DNA of 64,000 nucleotides from Pleurodeles waltl (Eukaryota > Chordata > Amphibia > Caudata > Salamandridae). Location of the stretch: assembly GCF_031143425.1 (NCBI RefSeq), contig NC_090438.1:773647138-773711137 (forward strand), given 5' to 3'. Below are positions 39,982-52,881 of the stretch, one piece after another. The notes under the pieces were generated by a model. The model had not been told where the DNA came from and did no database searches. It worked only from the letters and a program-made list of their open reading frames with translations. The first letter of the stretch is position 1; each line of letters begins with the position of its first letter. Made by a program: the position numbers and the translations under genes.

Positions 39982-42658
39982 TGTAAGGAAATGCCTCCTT
40001 GGCATGGTTACCCCCTGACTTTTTGCCTTTGCTGATGCTAAGTTTTGATTTGAAAGTGTGCTGAGGCCTGCTAACCAGGCCCCAGCACCAGTGTTCTTTC
40101 CCTAACCTGTACTTTTGTTTTCACAACTGGCACACCCTGGCATCCAGGTAAGTCCCTTGTAACTGGTACCCCTGGTACCAAGGGCCCTGATGCCAGGGAA
40201 GGTCTCTAAGGGCTGCAGCATGTCTTATGCCACCCTGGGGACCCCTCACTCAGCACAGACACACTGCTTGCCAGCTTGTGTGTGCTGGTGAGGACAAAAC
40301 AAGTAAGTCGACATGGCACTCCCCTCAGGGTGCCATGCCAACCTTACACTGCCTATGCAGTATAGATAAGTCACCCCTCTAGCAGGCCTTACAGCCCTAA
40401 GGCAGGGTGCACTATACCATAGGTGAGGGCACAAGTGCATGAGCACTGTGCCCCTACAGTGTATAAGCAAAACCTTAGACATTGTAAGTGCATGGTAGCC
40501 ATAAGAGTATATGGTCTGGGAGTCTGTCAAACACGAACTCCACAGCACCATAATGGCTACACTGAAAACTGGGAAGTTTGGTATCAAACTTCTCAGCACA
40601 ATAAATGCACACTGATGCCAGTGTACATTTTAATGTAACATACACCCCAGAGGGCACGTTAGAGGTGCCCCCTGAAACCTTAACCAACTACCCGTGTAGG
40701 CTGACTGGTTTTAGCAGCCTGCCACACTCGAGACATGTTGCTGGCCACATGGGGAGAGAGCCTTTGTCACTCTGTGACTAGTAACAAAGCCTGTACTGGG
40801 TGGAGGTGCTTCACACCTCCCCCTGCAGGAACTGTAACACCTGGCGGTGAGCCTCAAAGGCTCACCCCCTTTGTTACAGCACCACAGGGCACTCCAGCTA
40901 GTGGAGTTGCCCGCCCCCTCCGGCCACAGCCCCACTTTTGGCGGCAAGGCCGGGGGAGATAATGAGAATAACAAGGAGGAGTCACTGGCCAGTCAGGACA
41001 GCCCCTAAGGTGTCCTGAGCTGAGGTGACTCTGACTTTTAGAAATCCTCCATCTTGCAGATGGAGGATTCCCCCAATAGGGATAGGAATGTGACCCCCTC
41101 CCCTTGGGAGGAGGCACAAAGAGGGTGTACCCACCCTCAGGGCTAGTAGCCATTGGCTACTAACCCCCCAGACCTAAACACGCCCTTAAATTTAGTATTT
41201 AAGGGCTCCCCAGAACCTAGGAACTCAGATTCCTGCAACCTAAGAAGAAGAGGACTGCTAAGCTGAAAAACCCTGCAGAGAAGACGGAGACACCAACTGC
41301 TTTGGCCCCAGCTCTACCGGCCTGTCTCCCCACTTCTAAAGACACTGCTCCAGTGACGCTTTCCCCAGGGACCAGCGACCTCTGAATCCTCAGAGGACTG
41401 CCCTGCTCTAGAAGGACCAAGAACTCCCGGGGACAGCGGCTCTGTTCACCCAAGACTGCAACTTTGTTTCCAAAGGAGCAACTTTAAAACAACTGCGTTT
41501 CCTGCCGGAAGCGTGAGACTTGCTACTCTGACCCCGACGCCCCCGGCTCGACTTGTGGAGAAACAACACTTCAGGGAGGACTCCCCGGCGACTACGAGAC
41601 TGTGAGTAGCCAGAGTTGCCCCCCCTGAGCCCCCACAGCGATGCCTGCAGAGGGAATCCCGAGGCTCCCCCTGACCGCGACTGCCTGTTTCCCAGATCCC
41701 GACGCCTGGTAAAGACTCTGCACCCGCAGCCCCCAGGACCTGAGAGATCGGAACTACAGTGCAGGAGTGACCCCCAGGAGGCCCTCTCCCTTGCCCCGGT
41801 GGTGGCTACCCCGAGGAGCCCCCCCCTTGCCTGCCTGCATCGCTGAAGAGACCCCTTGGTCTCCCATTGATTTCTATTGCTAACCCGACGCTTGTTTGCA
41901 CACTGCACCCGGCCGCCCCCGTGCTGCTGAGGGTGTACTTTCTGTGCTGACTTGTGCCCCCCCCGGTGCCCTACAAAACCCCCCTTGGTCTGCCCTCCGA
42001 AGAAGCGGGTACTTACCTGCTGGCAGATTGGAACCGGGGCACCCCCTTCGCCATTGAAGCCTATGCATTTTGGGCACCACTTTGACCTCTGCACCTGGCC
42101 GGCCCTGAGCTGCTGGTGTGGTAACTTTGGGGTTGCTCTGAACCCCCAACGGTGGGCTACCTTGGACCCAAACTTGAACCCCGTAGGTGGTTTACTTACC
42201 TGCAAAAACTAACTAACTCTTACTCCCCCCAGGAACTGTTGAAAATTGCACTGTCTAGTTTTAAAATAGCTATATGTGATTTATTTGAAAACTGTGTATG
42301 CTATTTTGATTATTCAAAGTTCCCAAAGTACCTACCTGCAATACCTTTCATTTAAAGTATTACATGTAAACCTTGAACCTGTGGTTCTTAAAATAAACTA
42401 AGAAAAGATTTTGTTCTATACAAAAACCTATTGGCCTGGAATTGTCTTTGAGTGTGTGTTCCTCATTTATTGCCTGTGTGTGTACAACAAATGCTTAACA
42501 CTACTCCTTTGATAAGCCTACTGCTCGACCACCCTACCACAAAATAGAGCATTAGTATTATCTCTTTTTGCCACTATCTTACCTCTAAGGGGAGCCCTTG
42601 GGCTCTGTGCATACTATTCCTTACTTTGAAATAGTGCATACAGAGCCAACTTCCTACA
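39982..42658 (+). repeat. 5' LTR (2677 bp)
   Basis: TGTAAGGAAATGCCTCC...CAACTTCCTACA. It is unusually long. The ending TTCCTACA is followed by TTGGTGGATCAGCGGTGGGG, the primer-binding position (tRNA not identified). A TATTTAAGG-type promoter word lies at 41198. Many short frames here are not genes. Confidence 0.9.
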
Positions 42659-42924
42659 TTGGTGGATCAGCGGTGGGGTACAAGACTTTGCATTTGCTGG
42701 ACTACTCAGCCAATACCTGATCACACGACTAAATTCCAAAAATTGTCATTATAAATTGATTTTTGCAATTTGAGCTATTTTTCTAAAATTTTAAAAGTCC
42801 TGCTAGGGCCCTGTGTTAGTCCCTGTTAGCATTTCTTTTAGAGTTTAAAACTTTGTGAAAGTTTGAATTAGGTTCTAGAAATAGTTTTAGATTCTTAAAA
42901 AGTATTCCAACTTCTAGAAACATA
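42659..42924 (+). other. LTR element 5' leader
   Basis: AT-rich leader from the primer-binding position to the gag ATG. Confidence 0.6.
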
Positions 42925-44520
42925 ATGTCTGGTGCAGAAGAGAATGTGATGGAACTCGACCTCACACCTTACCTCCATCTTAAGATGAGGGAGCTAAGGT
43001 CTCTCTGCAAAATAAAGAAAATCCCAGTTGGCTTAAGACCCTCCAAACAACAGCTCCAGGAGCTGCTGGCAGAGTTTGAAAAAGCCAACCCCTCTGAGGA
43101 TGACCTCACAGAGGGGGAAGATAGTGACTTGGAGGAGAATTCCCCCCTTCCAGTCCTAATTAGGGAGATCAGGGACCCTCAATCCCTGACTCCAACCATA
43201 ATAGTCAGAGATGCTGCTTCCCTCACAGGAGGGCCCAGCACCTCTGTTATCACTGAGGAGAGCCTCAGTGAAGATGACCTCCTGTTAGCCAGGATGGCCA
43301 AAAGATTGGCTTTGGAGAGACAGCTCCTAGCCATAGAAAGGGAAAGACAAGAGATGGGTTTTGGTCCCATCCATGGTGGCAGCAACATAAATAGGGTCAG
43401 AGATTCTCCTGACATGTTGAAAATCCCAAAAGGGATTGTAACTAAATATGAAAATGGTGATGACATCACCAAATGGTTCACAGCTTTTGAGAGGGCTTGT
43501 GCAACCAGAAAAGTAAACAGATCTCACTGGGGTGCTCTCCTTTGGGAAATGTTCACTGGAAAGTGTAGGGATAGACTCCTCACACTCTCTGGAAAAGATG
43601 CAGAATCTTATGACCTCATGAAGGGTACCCTGATTGAGGGCTTTGGATTCTCCACTGAGGAGTATAGAATTAGATTCAGGGGGGCTCAAAAAACCTCGAG
43701 CCAGACCTGGGTTGATTTTGTGGACTACTCAGTGAAAACACTGGATGGTTGGATTCAAGGCAGTGGTGTAAATGATTATGATGGGCTGTACAATTTATTT
43801 GTGAAAGAACACCTATTAAGTAATTGTTCAAATGATAAACTGCATCAGCATCTGGTAGACCTAGGACCAATTTCTCCCCAAGAATTGGGAAAGAAGGCGG
43901 ACCATTGGGTCAAGACTAGGGTGACCAAGACTTCCACAGGGGGTGACCAAAAGAAAGGGGTCACAAAACCTCCCCAGGGGAAAGGTGGTGAGACAGCCAA
44001 AAACAAAAATAGTAAAGAGTCTTCTACAGGCCCCCAAAAACCTGCACAGGAGGGTGGGCCCAGAGCCTCTTCACAAAACAATTTTGGGTACAAGGGTAAA
44101 AACTTTGATCCCAAAAAGGCCTGGTGTCGTAGCTGTAATCAGCCTGGACACCAAACTGGAGACAAGGCCTGTCCCAAGAAAAGTACCACTACTAATTCCA
44201 CTCCAGCTAACACTGGAATGGCTAGTCTCCAAGTGGGATCAACAGTGTGCCCAGAGCAAATCAGGTGTCACACTGAAGCTACATTAGTCTCTGAGGGTGG
44301 GGTGGATTTAGCCACACTGGCTGCCTGGCCTCCTAACATGCAAAAATACAGGCAGCAGCTCTTAATTAATGGGACAAGTGCAGAAGGCCTGAGGGATACA
44401 GGTGCCAGTGTCACCATGGTGACAGAGAAACTGGTTTCCCCTGGTCAATACCTGGCTGGACAAACTTATCCAGTCACCAACGCTGACAATCAGACTAAAG
44501 TACATCCATGGCTATGGTAA
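42925..44520 (+). CDS. Gag with start of protease (Gypsy-like)
   Basis: A 531-residue frame from MSGAEENVMELDLTPYLHLK. The N-terminal part has a helix-extension-helix look (KMRELRSLCKIKKIPVGL) and an acidic stretch, then a glutamate/arginine coiled segment. The capsid region around 170-330 includes ITKWFTAFERACATRKVNRS and GTLIEGFGFSTEEYRIRFR, related to SCAN-like Gypsy capsids. A Lys/Gln-rich linker precedes one knuckle, CRSCNQPGHQTGDKAC, whose last spacing (HX6C) is longer than the canonical HX4C. The end carries the protease motif RDTGASVTM. The frame stops at 44520, and protease-like sequence goes on in another frame (about 44512-44617) before the deletion junction. It has no internal stop, so this copy could still make Gag. 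Confidence 0.85.
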   Translation: MSGAEENVMELDLTPYLHLKMRELRSLCKIKKIPVGLRPSKQQLQELLAEFEKANPSEDDLTEGEDSDLEENSPLPVLIREIRDPQSLTPTIIVRDAASLTGGPSTSVITEESLSEDDLLLARMAKRLALERQLLAIERERQEMGFGPIHGGSNINRVRDSPDMLKIPKGIVTKYENGDDITKWFTAFERACATRKVNRSHWGALLWEMFTGKCRDRLLTLSGKDAESYDLMKGTLIEGFGFSTEEYRIRFRGAQKTSSQTWVDFVDYSVKTLDGWIQGSGVNDYDGLYNLFVKEHLLSNCSNDKLHQHLVDLGPISPQELGKKADHWVKTRVTKTSTGGDQKKGVTKPPQGKGGETAKNKNSKESSTGPQKPAQEGGPRASSQNNFGYKGKNFDPKKAWCRSCNQPGHQTGDKACPKKSTTTNSTPANTGMASLQVGSTVCPEQIRCHTEATLVSEGGVDLATLAAWPPNMQKYRQQLLINGTSAEGLRDTGASVTMVTEKLVSPGQYLAGQTYPVTNADNQTKVHPWLW

Positions 44521-44617
44521 CTTTAGAGTGGGGAGGGGTCAATGGCCTGAAACAGGTGATGGTCTCCTCAAATATCCCAGTAGACTGTTTGCTTGGAAAT
44601 GACCTGGAGTCCTCAGC

Positions 44618-46169
44618 ATGGGCACAAAGAGGGTGTACCCACCCTCAGGGCTAGTAGCCATTGGCTACTAACCCCCCAGACCTAAACACGCCCTTAAATT
44701 TAGTATTTAAGGGCTCCCCAGAACCTAGGAACTCAGATTCCTGCAACCTAAGAAGAAGAGGACTGCTAAGCTGAAAAACCCTGCAGAGAAGACGGAGACA
44801 CCAACTGCTTTGGCCCCAGATCTACTACTGGCCTGTCTCCCCACTTCTAAAGACACTGCTCCAGCGACGATTTCCCCAGGGACCAGCGACCTCTGAATCC
44901 TCAGAGGACTGCCCTGCTCTAGAAGGACCAAGAACTCCCGGGGACAGCGGCTCTGTTCACCCAAGACTGCAACTTTGTTTCCAAAGCAGCAACTTTAAAA
45001 CAACTTCGTTTCCCGCCGGAAGCGTGAGACTTGCTACTCTGCACCCGATGCCCCCGGCTCGACTTGTGGAGAAACAACACTTCAGGGAGGACTCCCCGGC
45101 GACTACGAGACTGTGAGTAGCCAGAGTTGCCCCCCCTAAGCCCCCACAGCGATGCCTGCAGAGGGTATCCCGAGGCTCCCCCTGACCGCGACTGCCTGTT
45201 TCCCAGATCCCAACGCCTGGTAAAGACTCTGCACCCGCAGCCCCCAGGACCTGAGAGATCGGAACTCCAGTGCAGGAGTGACCCCCAGGAGGCCCTCTCC
45301 CTTGCCCAGGTGGTGGCTACCCCGAGGAGCCCCCCCCCTTGCCTGCCTGCATCGCTGAAGAGACCCCTTGGTCTCCCATTGATTTCTATTGCTAACCCGA
45401 CGCTTGTTTGCACACTGCACCCGGCCGCCCCCGTGCTGCTGAGGGTGTACTTTCTGTGCTGACTTGTGTCCCCCCCGGTGCCCTACAAAACCCTCCTGGT
45501 CTGCCCTCCGAAGACGCGGGTACTTACCTGCTAGCAGATTGGAACCGGGGCACCCCCTTCTCCATTGAAGCCTATGCGTTTTGGGCACCACTTTGACCTC
45601 TGCACCTGACCGGCCCTGAGCTACTGGTGTGGTAACTTTGGGGTTGCTCTGAACCCCCAACGGTGGGCTACGTTGGACCCAATCTTGAACCCCATAGGTG
45701 GTTTACTTACCTGCAAAAGCTAACTAACTCTTACTCCCCCCAGGAACTGTTGAAAATTGCACTGTCTAGTTTTAAAATAGCTATATGTGATTTATTTGAA
45801 AACTGTGTATGCAATTTTGATTATTCAAAGTTCCTAAAGTACCTACCTGCAATACCTTTCATTTAAAGTATTACATGTAAATCTTGAACCTGTGGTTCTT
45901 AAAATAAACTAAGAAAAGATATTGTTCTATACAAAAACCCATTGGTCTGGAATTGTCTTTGAGTGTGTGTTCCTCATTTATTGCCTGTGTGTGTACAACA
46001 AATGCTTAACACTACTCCTTTGATAAGCCTACTGCTCGACCACCCTACCACAAAATAGAGCATTAGTATTATCTCTTTTTGCCACTATCTTACCTCTAAG
46101 GGGAACCCTTGGACTCTGTGCATACTATTCCTTACTTTGAAATAGTGTATACAGAGCGAACTTCCTACA
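44618..46169 (+). repeat. Truncated 3' LTR
   Basis: Matches 41106-42658 almost base for base (for example CACAAAGAGGGTGTACCCAC at both starts) and ends CTTCCTACA before AGTGG. Confidence 0.92.
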
Positions 46170-46279
46170 AGTGGTAATAAACAAGCTATTGCTATGTAAC
46201 TTTTCTGCCTTCTGCGAAGACATAGAGAAGTTGTTTGACAGAAAATCACATACTCTTTCTGTAGGTAATTAGGTATTGA

Positions 46280-46600
46280 ATTTAAAACAGGGCTATCAAG
46301 AACTGGTGAGCTATATTACCTAACTTACCCTTTTAGCATGTGAGAATAGTGGGTTCAAATTGATCTCTAAAAATATACTCTATTTTTCTAAATTGATTCT
46401 TTTTTGTTTTATTTACTCCAAAATATACTATTTGTTCTTACATTTGTTTGGAATTTGTCTTGTGTTGTATTTTCACTTTATTACTGTTTGATTACTGCAC
46501 ACATACTTTACACATTGCCTCTCTGATAAGCCTATTTATTTGTGCCAAGCTACAAGAGTATTAAGCACACATTTATTTAGGGATTTTATGGTTCACCTAA
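46280..46600 (+). repeat. Diverged Gypsy LTR 3' fragment
   Basis: Shares order and words with the end of the 39982 LTR (TTACTGTTTG-like stretch, CTCTGATAAGCCTA, TAGAGTATTAAGCAC against TAGAGCATTAGTA) but is heavily diverged. Confidence 0.5.
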
Positions 46601-46639
46601 CAAGGATTGTGATTATTATTTGAGATGGATTCTCACACC

Positions 46640-47600
46640 CCTCAATTTATACTCCAATTAATTGCTCACATAATTCACTCAAAATCTGAAAGGGTGTTGA
46701 ACTGAAAATTGAACTTCACACAAAGTTTGTAACAGGGCTCTCTCTAACACTCCAGCTGCCTTTCAATACTTTGATGATGTTTTAAGAGGCTTATTTAGAG
46801 TATCTGTATGATATTTAGATGTTTTTCAGATATCTTGCACACTCACATGCAACCTGCCAAGGAGATCACCATATTTGTGCCAGACTGGATAAGTGCCTTT
46901 CACACCACTACTGTGGAATCTTTGGGTTACATAATAAACCTTGAGGGTATTAAGACAGGGCTATTGGCCAACACCAGCATCAGTTAAACTTAAGCATTGT
47001 TTTTTAGGCTTTCCTAACTATTATTAGACAATGTTCTGCAATAGTAAGACCTTTTTACCCCAGAAGAGAGCAATTTTTGTATGGGCCAAAGAGGCCGTCC
47101 AAGCATTTTATTTTTTGAAGAAACTTTTTTCTTGTACCTCTATTTTGCACCACCCAGTTCTGACAATCCATTTATTTTTTAAACAATGCTTCCTGTCAAG
47201 ATATAGAAGGTATTTTCCTCGGAGAAATCTAATGACTGGGCAGGTTTATCCAGTGCTTATTTTTCCAAACAGTTTTATCCAGCAGCAGTAGATTATACCA
47301 TCACTGACACAGAGATTTGTCAATTAAGAGATTTTTCATGGAGTGGAGACATTATTTATACACACTGATGAACTAATCACTGATCACAGGAATTTATAGT
47401 TTTTTAAATTAGCCAGAGCATTGACTCACAGACAGCTTAGATGAACCTTGTTCTTTTCTGATTGTCATGCTGTGATTAATTACACTAGATCCAAACAATG
47501 GAAAGGCAGATACCCTATCCCAAGAGTCAACCTGAAAATGATAATAAATAAACTTAATGCTCATCCATTGAGTTTGGCATCTCATCCTCAGAATTGTCAG
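46640..47600 (+). pseudogene. Degenerate Gypsy RT-RNase H
   Basis: Broken plus-strand frames show an RT block (PAAFQYFDDVLRGLF) at about 46750, VWAKEAVQAFYFLKKLF followed by CTSILHHPVL at 47070-47160 (the RT/RNase H connection), and an RNase H end with YTRSKQWKGRY near 47490. There are many stops. The matching integrase may be 51780-52410. Confidence 0.65.
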
Positions 47601-47749
47601 CTATAGACATGATTAATGTAAAAGCATTTAAAAAACAAACATACAGGACTGCAATCTAGATATAGATGCTTGGGTTTGGTGCAGCGGAGAATTGGCTGCC
47701 ACCCCTGATGTCACAAGGTTGATCTATAGAGGACCATAATGAAAACATA

Positions 47750-49250
47750 ACATGCAAATTAATGTTAGTCAAAAATAAAGTAGTGCACTCGAAATCAAAG
47801 GTAAGTGCATTCACTGTTGTGTTAAAAACATGTACTGTGTGTCCTGACCTACTAATTGAAATGCAATCATTGAATATATTATTTTAACCATTCTCATTTT
47901 ATCTGAATGTTTACCCTTAAATCAATAACAGTTTATGTAACATGTGCACTAATGTTGTTGATTAACGTTGATAAATGCAGTTCTCTGTAGTACTCAAATA
48001 CTCAAATACATGTTAACAATTTGTTTTGTTTTATAGTAACTGTAAAATGAAGTTTAAAATGAGAAAGTGTAACATATTTTATATGATCGAAGAAATTAAA
48101 TGTTCATTGTATAACATGAATTAAATATGTAACTGAGAATATTATTCTTAGCTTGATTTTACTGGGCCTGAATTTCGTGACTGTGAGAAACTGTTTTCCA
48201 TTTTCTGCTAACACGTCATTTCATTGTAGGTATTTTCACATGAATTGTTGGTTCGGAAATAGATGCACTATTGTCTTATTCATAGAGGGTCTGAAAAAAC
48301 AACCTTGGAGAAGGTACATGAAGAAACCGAGAAAGAGGCGATTGTCCCTATTCATTCGTGTTGCAAATTTTGTGCAGGAGACCAAGGACAGCACCTCTCC
48401 CAGTGCTGCTGTAAGAACTGTGCGTGATATTTCAAGTTACACCACAGGACAAGAGAAAACCATGACCATGTGATGGGCTGATCAGTGAGTGGTACCCTAT
48501 CCATCTTTTTGCAGTATTAACTAGGACATACCAATCAATTGCAGGAGAGATTCCCTCGGGCTTAAAGAAGTATAGACCTCTGAATTTCTCTTTTGCCCTG
48601 TGCTTTGCTGAGTGTAGCTTAGGCTTACACTTGATTCTCTAAAAAGAATCTTAACTGAGCTTCTTAAATACTGAGACCTTCCTCTTTATTTCCCTTTTCT
48701 ATTTTTGAAATCATTTTTGTCCTATTTTGGCTTCTCACTTTTCGTTCCTATGTCTTTTTGTTAGACTTCATTCTTGCTTTTGCTTAGGCTTTTTGAGGAT
48801 TCCTATTTGCCATAGTTTCACTTAATTAGATGATTTAATTTGCACTAATGTGTAAAAGATTTGACCAGCATTTGTTTTCTGAACACCAAATGATATTCTT
48901 GATGTTTTGCATCACAGGGACTGAGCTCCTTGTTTGTCTTATGCTAACCTGTTTAAATGTCTTCAGAAGATTTGGCTACCCTATTGTTATTCTATATCTT
49001 TACAGCATGTTTTTGAGATTTTCCTACATTAACCTGAGTATTGATTTTTTAATATAATCCTGAAACTTTATTTCCGATTTGGGTTTTCATTGTGTGGCTG
49101 AATTGTTTGCACTGTTAAATTAATGTTGACTGACTGTTGCATGATTCCCTAGTTACTGCCTATGCACGGATCCAAAAGTTCATCAACCTCAAATTAGACC
49201 ATAAAAAATGCTTTATCAGGGAAGGGTCAATACTTGACCTCAGTCAGTTA
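47750..49250 (+). repeat. Diverged retroelement repeat, partner of 61330-62900
   Basis: It aligns collinearly with 61330-62900: GTGCACT...GTGCATTCACTG; GGTAATAGATG/GGAAATAGATG; TTATTCTRTATCTTTA followed by GTTTTGAGA; CTTTATTTC; CCTATGC. Identity is modest. A 106-residue frame at 48153-48473 inside it is not recognised. It is likely an LTR or 3' region of an old retroelement. Confidence 0.5.
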
Positions 49251-49299
49251 GGACACAACACCCTATGAGCTATATTGATATATATGAGATATAGTGGCA

Positions 49300-51630
49300 G
49301 CAGCTAGGAGATATTTTTGGTGTGCAACCTAAGGACTGATCCTGCTGGTTTATTGACTCTGAGTGTACACTGAGGCCTGATAACCAGATCTCATTGTCAG
49401 CGTTCTACCCCCTTAGAAAGTGTGTGTTGAATTGGTTACCTCCAATTTTCAGAGACTGACTTACTTATAAGTGCCTAGTATATGGTACCCAAGGCATGTA
49501 GGGCAGAGTGTCTAGCCCGGGCGTCAGAACTTACTGTGCCACCCTGTGCATGACAAAATAGCTCCCAGCCTGCCATTGAAGACTGGAAGGCAGGGGTCAC
49601 ACTTCTAGTTCGACTTTGGCATTCAAACCAATGGCAAAGTCTCTACTTCCCAGAACAGTATTTGCAGGTCTCCCCTAAGGAAGGCCTAGCGAGCCCTAAG
49701 GCAGGGAGCTATATATTATGAAGTAGGGCATGTGTTCTGTATAGATATCCTAACAGCAACACTTCTAAATTGTCGTTTTGCTGTGGGAGAGTTAATAGTT
49801 CCATTGGCTAACATAGGATTACTGGCTGACCCCTCAGCCTAGCTAATGTCTGAAAAGGTCTAATTAGATGGGTATTGTAAGGTATCAAATTAATTTTGGC
49901 ATTAAACCCAACTTGATGACCAAGTCAAATTTAATGTCACTATTAAAGAAATGCAACTTTTGGAAAGTTGCCATTCTGTGACATAGTTTGTCCAGTGACC
50001 TTACACTGTCGCTGGCAACCAGGCAGCTTTCTGTCACTAATGTCACTATTAACGAAATGCAACTTTTAGAAAGTTACTATTCTATGATCCACCATACAGC
50101 TTTCTGCCCTCCTGGGGAGTAGTATGAATGACTCCTAGGATTAGGAATAATAGCAGCTTGCTACAGGGCAAAGTGTCACATCCCTTTCATAGGAAGTCAC
50201 TCAGAGTGAGCTTCAAAGGTGAAGCTGCCTTTGGTGAGCAAATGGCAGTCACACTCTTGAAGGACTCCCTTTGGTCAGGCTTGCGGCTGAGGATGAGACA
50301 AAGAGGGAAGGCCAATGCCCCAACCAGTTTTCCCATGGGCGTGTAGCCCACAGATAGACACACCTCTATGGTGGGCTAGCAAGCTCCTGACATCCAAGGA
50401 AGGGTTCAGACATCTTGGGAGTGGACAGAATAGTGCACTCTGGAACTGCTAGATGCCACATATAGCTGAAAAGTCATCACCAAGAGGGAGAAGACCTGGC
50501 AGCCAATTGGCTAGTCATTGCATCATCCCCCAGGCCACTTTCTGGCACCCTGATCCTCAGATTACATCAGAACTGAGAAGAGGACCGAAGGAGGACTGCC
50601 CTCCTGACCCTTTGACTTGTATATGAGAGGCTGTCCCGTCTGCTGGACTGCTCCTACCACACCTTGGGCTAGCAAGGAGAGGACTGGCCTGTGGCTCCTG
50701 GCTTTTGGAAAAGTCACTCCCAAGCCCCAGACCAAAGAAGTGACTTCAAGGTTCAGTCAGCCGACCCATGGCCCCAGCCCAGGCCCATCAAGGCTGAAGT
50801 ACCTCACTCAGGGAAGTCAGTAGCCACTCCAGAAGAATTGAAGCTGACTGCTGCTGGGCACCCCAAGAGACCAATCCTCGAAGTTCAAAAGTTGCACCTG
50901 AGTCAGCTGGACCCAGGAGTGTTGTCAGAGTCCAGATTGGTCATCTGAGAGGGACACTAGCCTCCACCAAGGGATATCGCTGGGATCACTGTGAACGGAG
51001 ACCGGTAGCCCAGCCGCAGCTGTCCTTCTACTGTCTCTTTAAAGGACCCTGACTTCTGTGGCCAAAGGCACCCCGCCTGACCCCTCATCCAAGGAATAAC
51101 CACAAAGGCATCCCCTTTGACCACACAGCACCAAGAGCTTGAGTATCTTTCATCTCCTGCATCTGCAGCCTCAGGACCACTCTATTAAAGTCTATGGCAG
51201 TCATGCTGTAAAGTTTGGAACTGGACTGGAAGAAGCTTTGGTGGCCAGGTCTCTGTCTAAATGGGCCCCCAGACCTCCATCCTGTTGGGTTTGGTCAACA
51301 AAGTTGGGCTGGAGTAGCTGAACACAACTCTTATAAACATTTCAAACATTACAAACTTTACGGTTGCCAATGCTGTTTTTCTGTGATTAAACTGCGATTA
51401 AAATTTTCTTTAAAAATCTGTATCTCCAGAACTCTCTGCCGCATTTTGCTCATCTTGGTCTCTAAAAATTCATAAAACATAATCTATTTTTATAAATTAG
51501 TGTCAAATTTCTTTGTGTTGTGTGGCTTTCTTATTTCATTGTTTGGTAATGTTAAATGCTTTACACAAGTCTTTATATATGCCTTGCTACTTAAAGCCAT
51601 TGATACCCAGGGTTGAGTTTAAGGTTTACA
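49300..51630 (+). repeat. Probable old long Gypsy LTR (solo or nested)
   Basis: Parts resemble the 39982 LTR in order, for example ACTGAGGCCTGATAACCAGA near 49370 against TGAGGCCTGCTAACCAGG near 40061, then a TAAGTGCCTAGTATATGGTACCC stretch against GGTACCCCTGGTACC. It separates the Gypsy RT remnant from the integrase remnant. The ends are uncertain and no duplication was found. Confidence 0.5.
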
Positions 51631-51779
51631 AACAAGCCCAACTGGACCCAAGATAGCTTTTGTGATAAGGCTGCATAGCAATACCATATAATACAGCCAC
51701 ATCCACACAAACCTTATTTGTAGATTCCAGTTTCGACCCAGGTTAAGAGTTCCAATATTAAACTTGTTGGTGCCTGGAT

Positions 51780-52410
51780 ATCATTTTCTTTTTCACCCAA
51801 ATTTTTGCCTATAGTGCCCATGGATTTTTGTTTGTAGAATTGCCCCAGAGTCAAAATTGTGCTGTCATTTCGGTAGTTGTTAGCCATTTGACAAAGCTGG
51901 CACATTCCATTTCATCACCAGGCTGGCCCACCTCACAAGAGTAAGCACAAATCTTTGTACATCATATAGTTCTATTACATGGGATATCAATATGTTAAAA
52001 ACTGATAGGTGGTCTCAAATCATTCTAAGTTTGTGTCTGCTTTGTGTGAAAAAGCAAATGTTAAGTTTGTGTACTAGCTACCTCCCTCAGATAGATGGAC
52101 AGACTGAACGCCTAAACCAATGTATTGATCAATATTTGAGATATGAAGCCTTGCAACAAGAAGAGTTTTGGAGTAAGACATTGTGAATAGCAGATATGAC
52201 ATAATACAGAGTATCCAGCCTCAGGGATGTCATTTTTCCTTCATGTGTTTTATATTATTCCAGAATATTTCCATTAGATTTGTAGCCATCCACCTCAGTG
52301 CCTCCACTACAAGAACATTTACCAGAACTAAAGGATATTCAAAAGTCAGCAGAGGAAGCATTAGAAAAAGCCAAGGCTGATGTATGTTCTGCCTTCTTTC
52401 TGCCTCTTCC
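51780..52410 (+). pseudogene. Degenerate Gypsy integrase fragment
   Basis: Broken frames give ELPQSQNCAVISVVV (first catalytic region) near 51830, PTSQE and IFVHHIVLLHGISI near 51920-51990, then TSYLPQIDGQTERLNQCIDQ with the catalytic glutamate at about 52090, and PLQEHLPELKDIQKSAEEAL near 52300, a typical post-integrase segment. Frameshifts and stops throughout. Confidence 0.75.
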
Positions 52411-52881
52411 CCTCCTCCCACATAATGTATATTTGCCTGTTAGATTCATCATTGCGAAGGCTACACATATATGTTATAATTTGTAACTGCTATTTATTAT
52501 TTAATTTATGTGCATTTATCATGTGCTGCTAATCTTCATTGATGTATTTCTAGTTCAAATGTTATATGTTCATTTATGACAAATAGTCTGTACCAAGGAC
52601 CAAATACAACCAATTAGCACCATATGGGAAACTCTAGACATTATCTAGGTCTCTGAAGGAAGGAATTCCATCAAAGACTGTCACATAAGCTGTCAGTTTC
52701 TTATTCTTCACCTGATGTGCCTTTATACTAATCACCATACATTTTGTATCTGCTATTATGTTTTTACTTATGCTCTGTACTAAAACGATGCTTAAATATT
52801 TAATAAACGCTTTTAAACATGTTTCAGTGTAGATTCCTTGTGTGTATATCTTTTGGGAAAAAGAGTGCGAAACACCCACTA
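52411..52881. other. No gene recognised
   Basis: AT-rich interval; nothing supported. Confidence 0.4.

Larger units (their letters stand above)
39977..46174 (+). mobile_element. Gypsy-like LTR element with 2.7-kb LTR, internally deleted
   Basis: The 5' LTR is 39982-42658, gag-protease 42925-44617, and a partial 3' LTR 44618-46169. Both outer ends carry the 5-bp duplication AGTGG (39977-39981 and 46170-46174). At about 44618 the protease sequence passes directly into LTR position 41106 or so, so the rest of pol and the first 1.1 kb of the 3' LTR are deleted. The LTR copies differ by a few percent by eye. The element cannot move without a helper. Confidence 0.9.

Noticed and set aside
41217..42205. 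Overlapping minus-strand frames of up to 265 codons in the long LTR (also 44725-45660)
   Set aside because: GC-rich LTR sequence produces antisense open frames; the two LTR copies carry different frame breaks and there is no recognisable domain.
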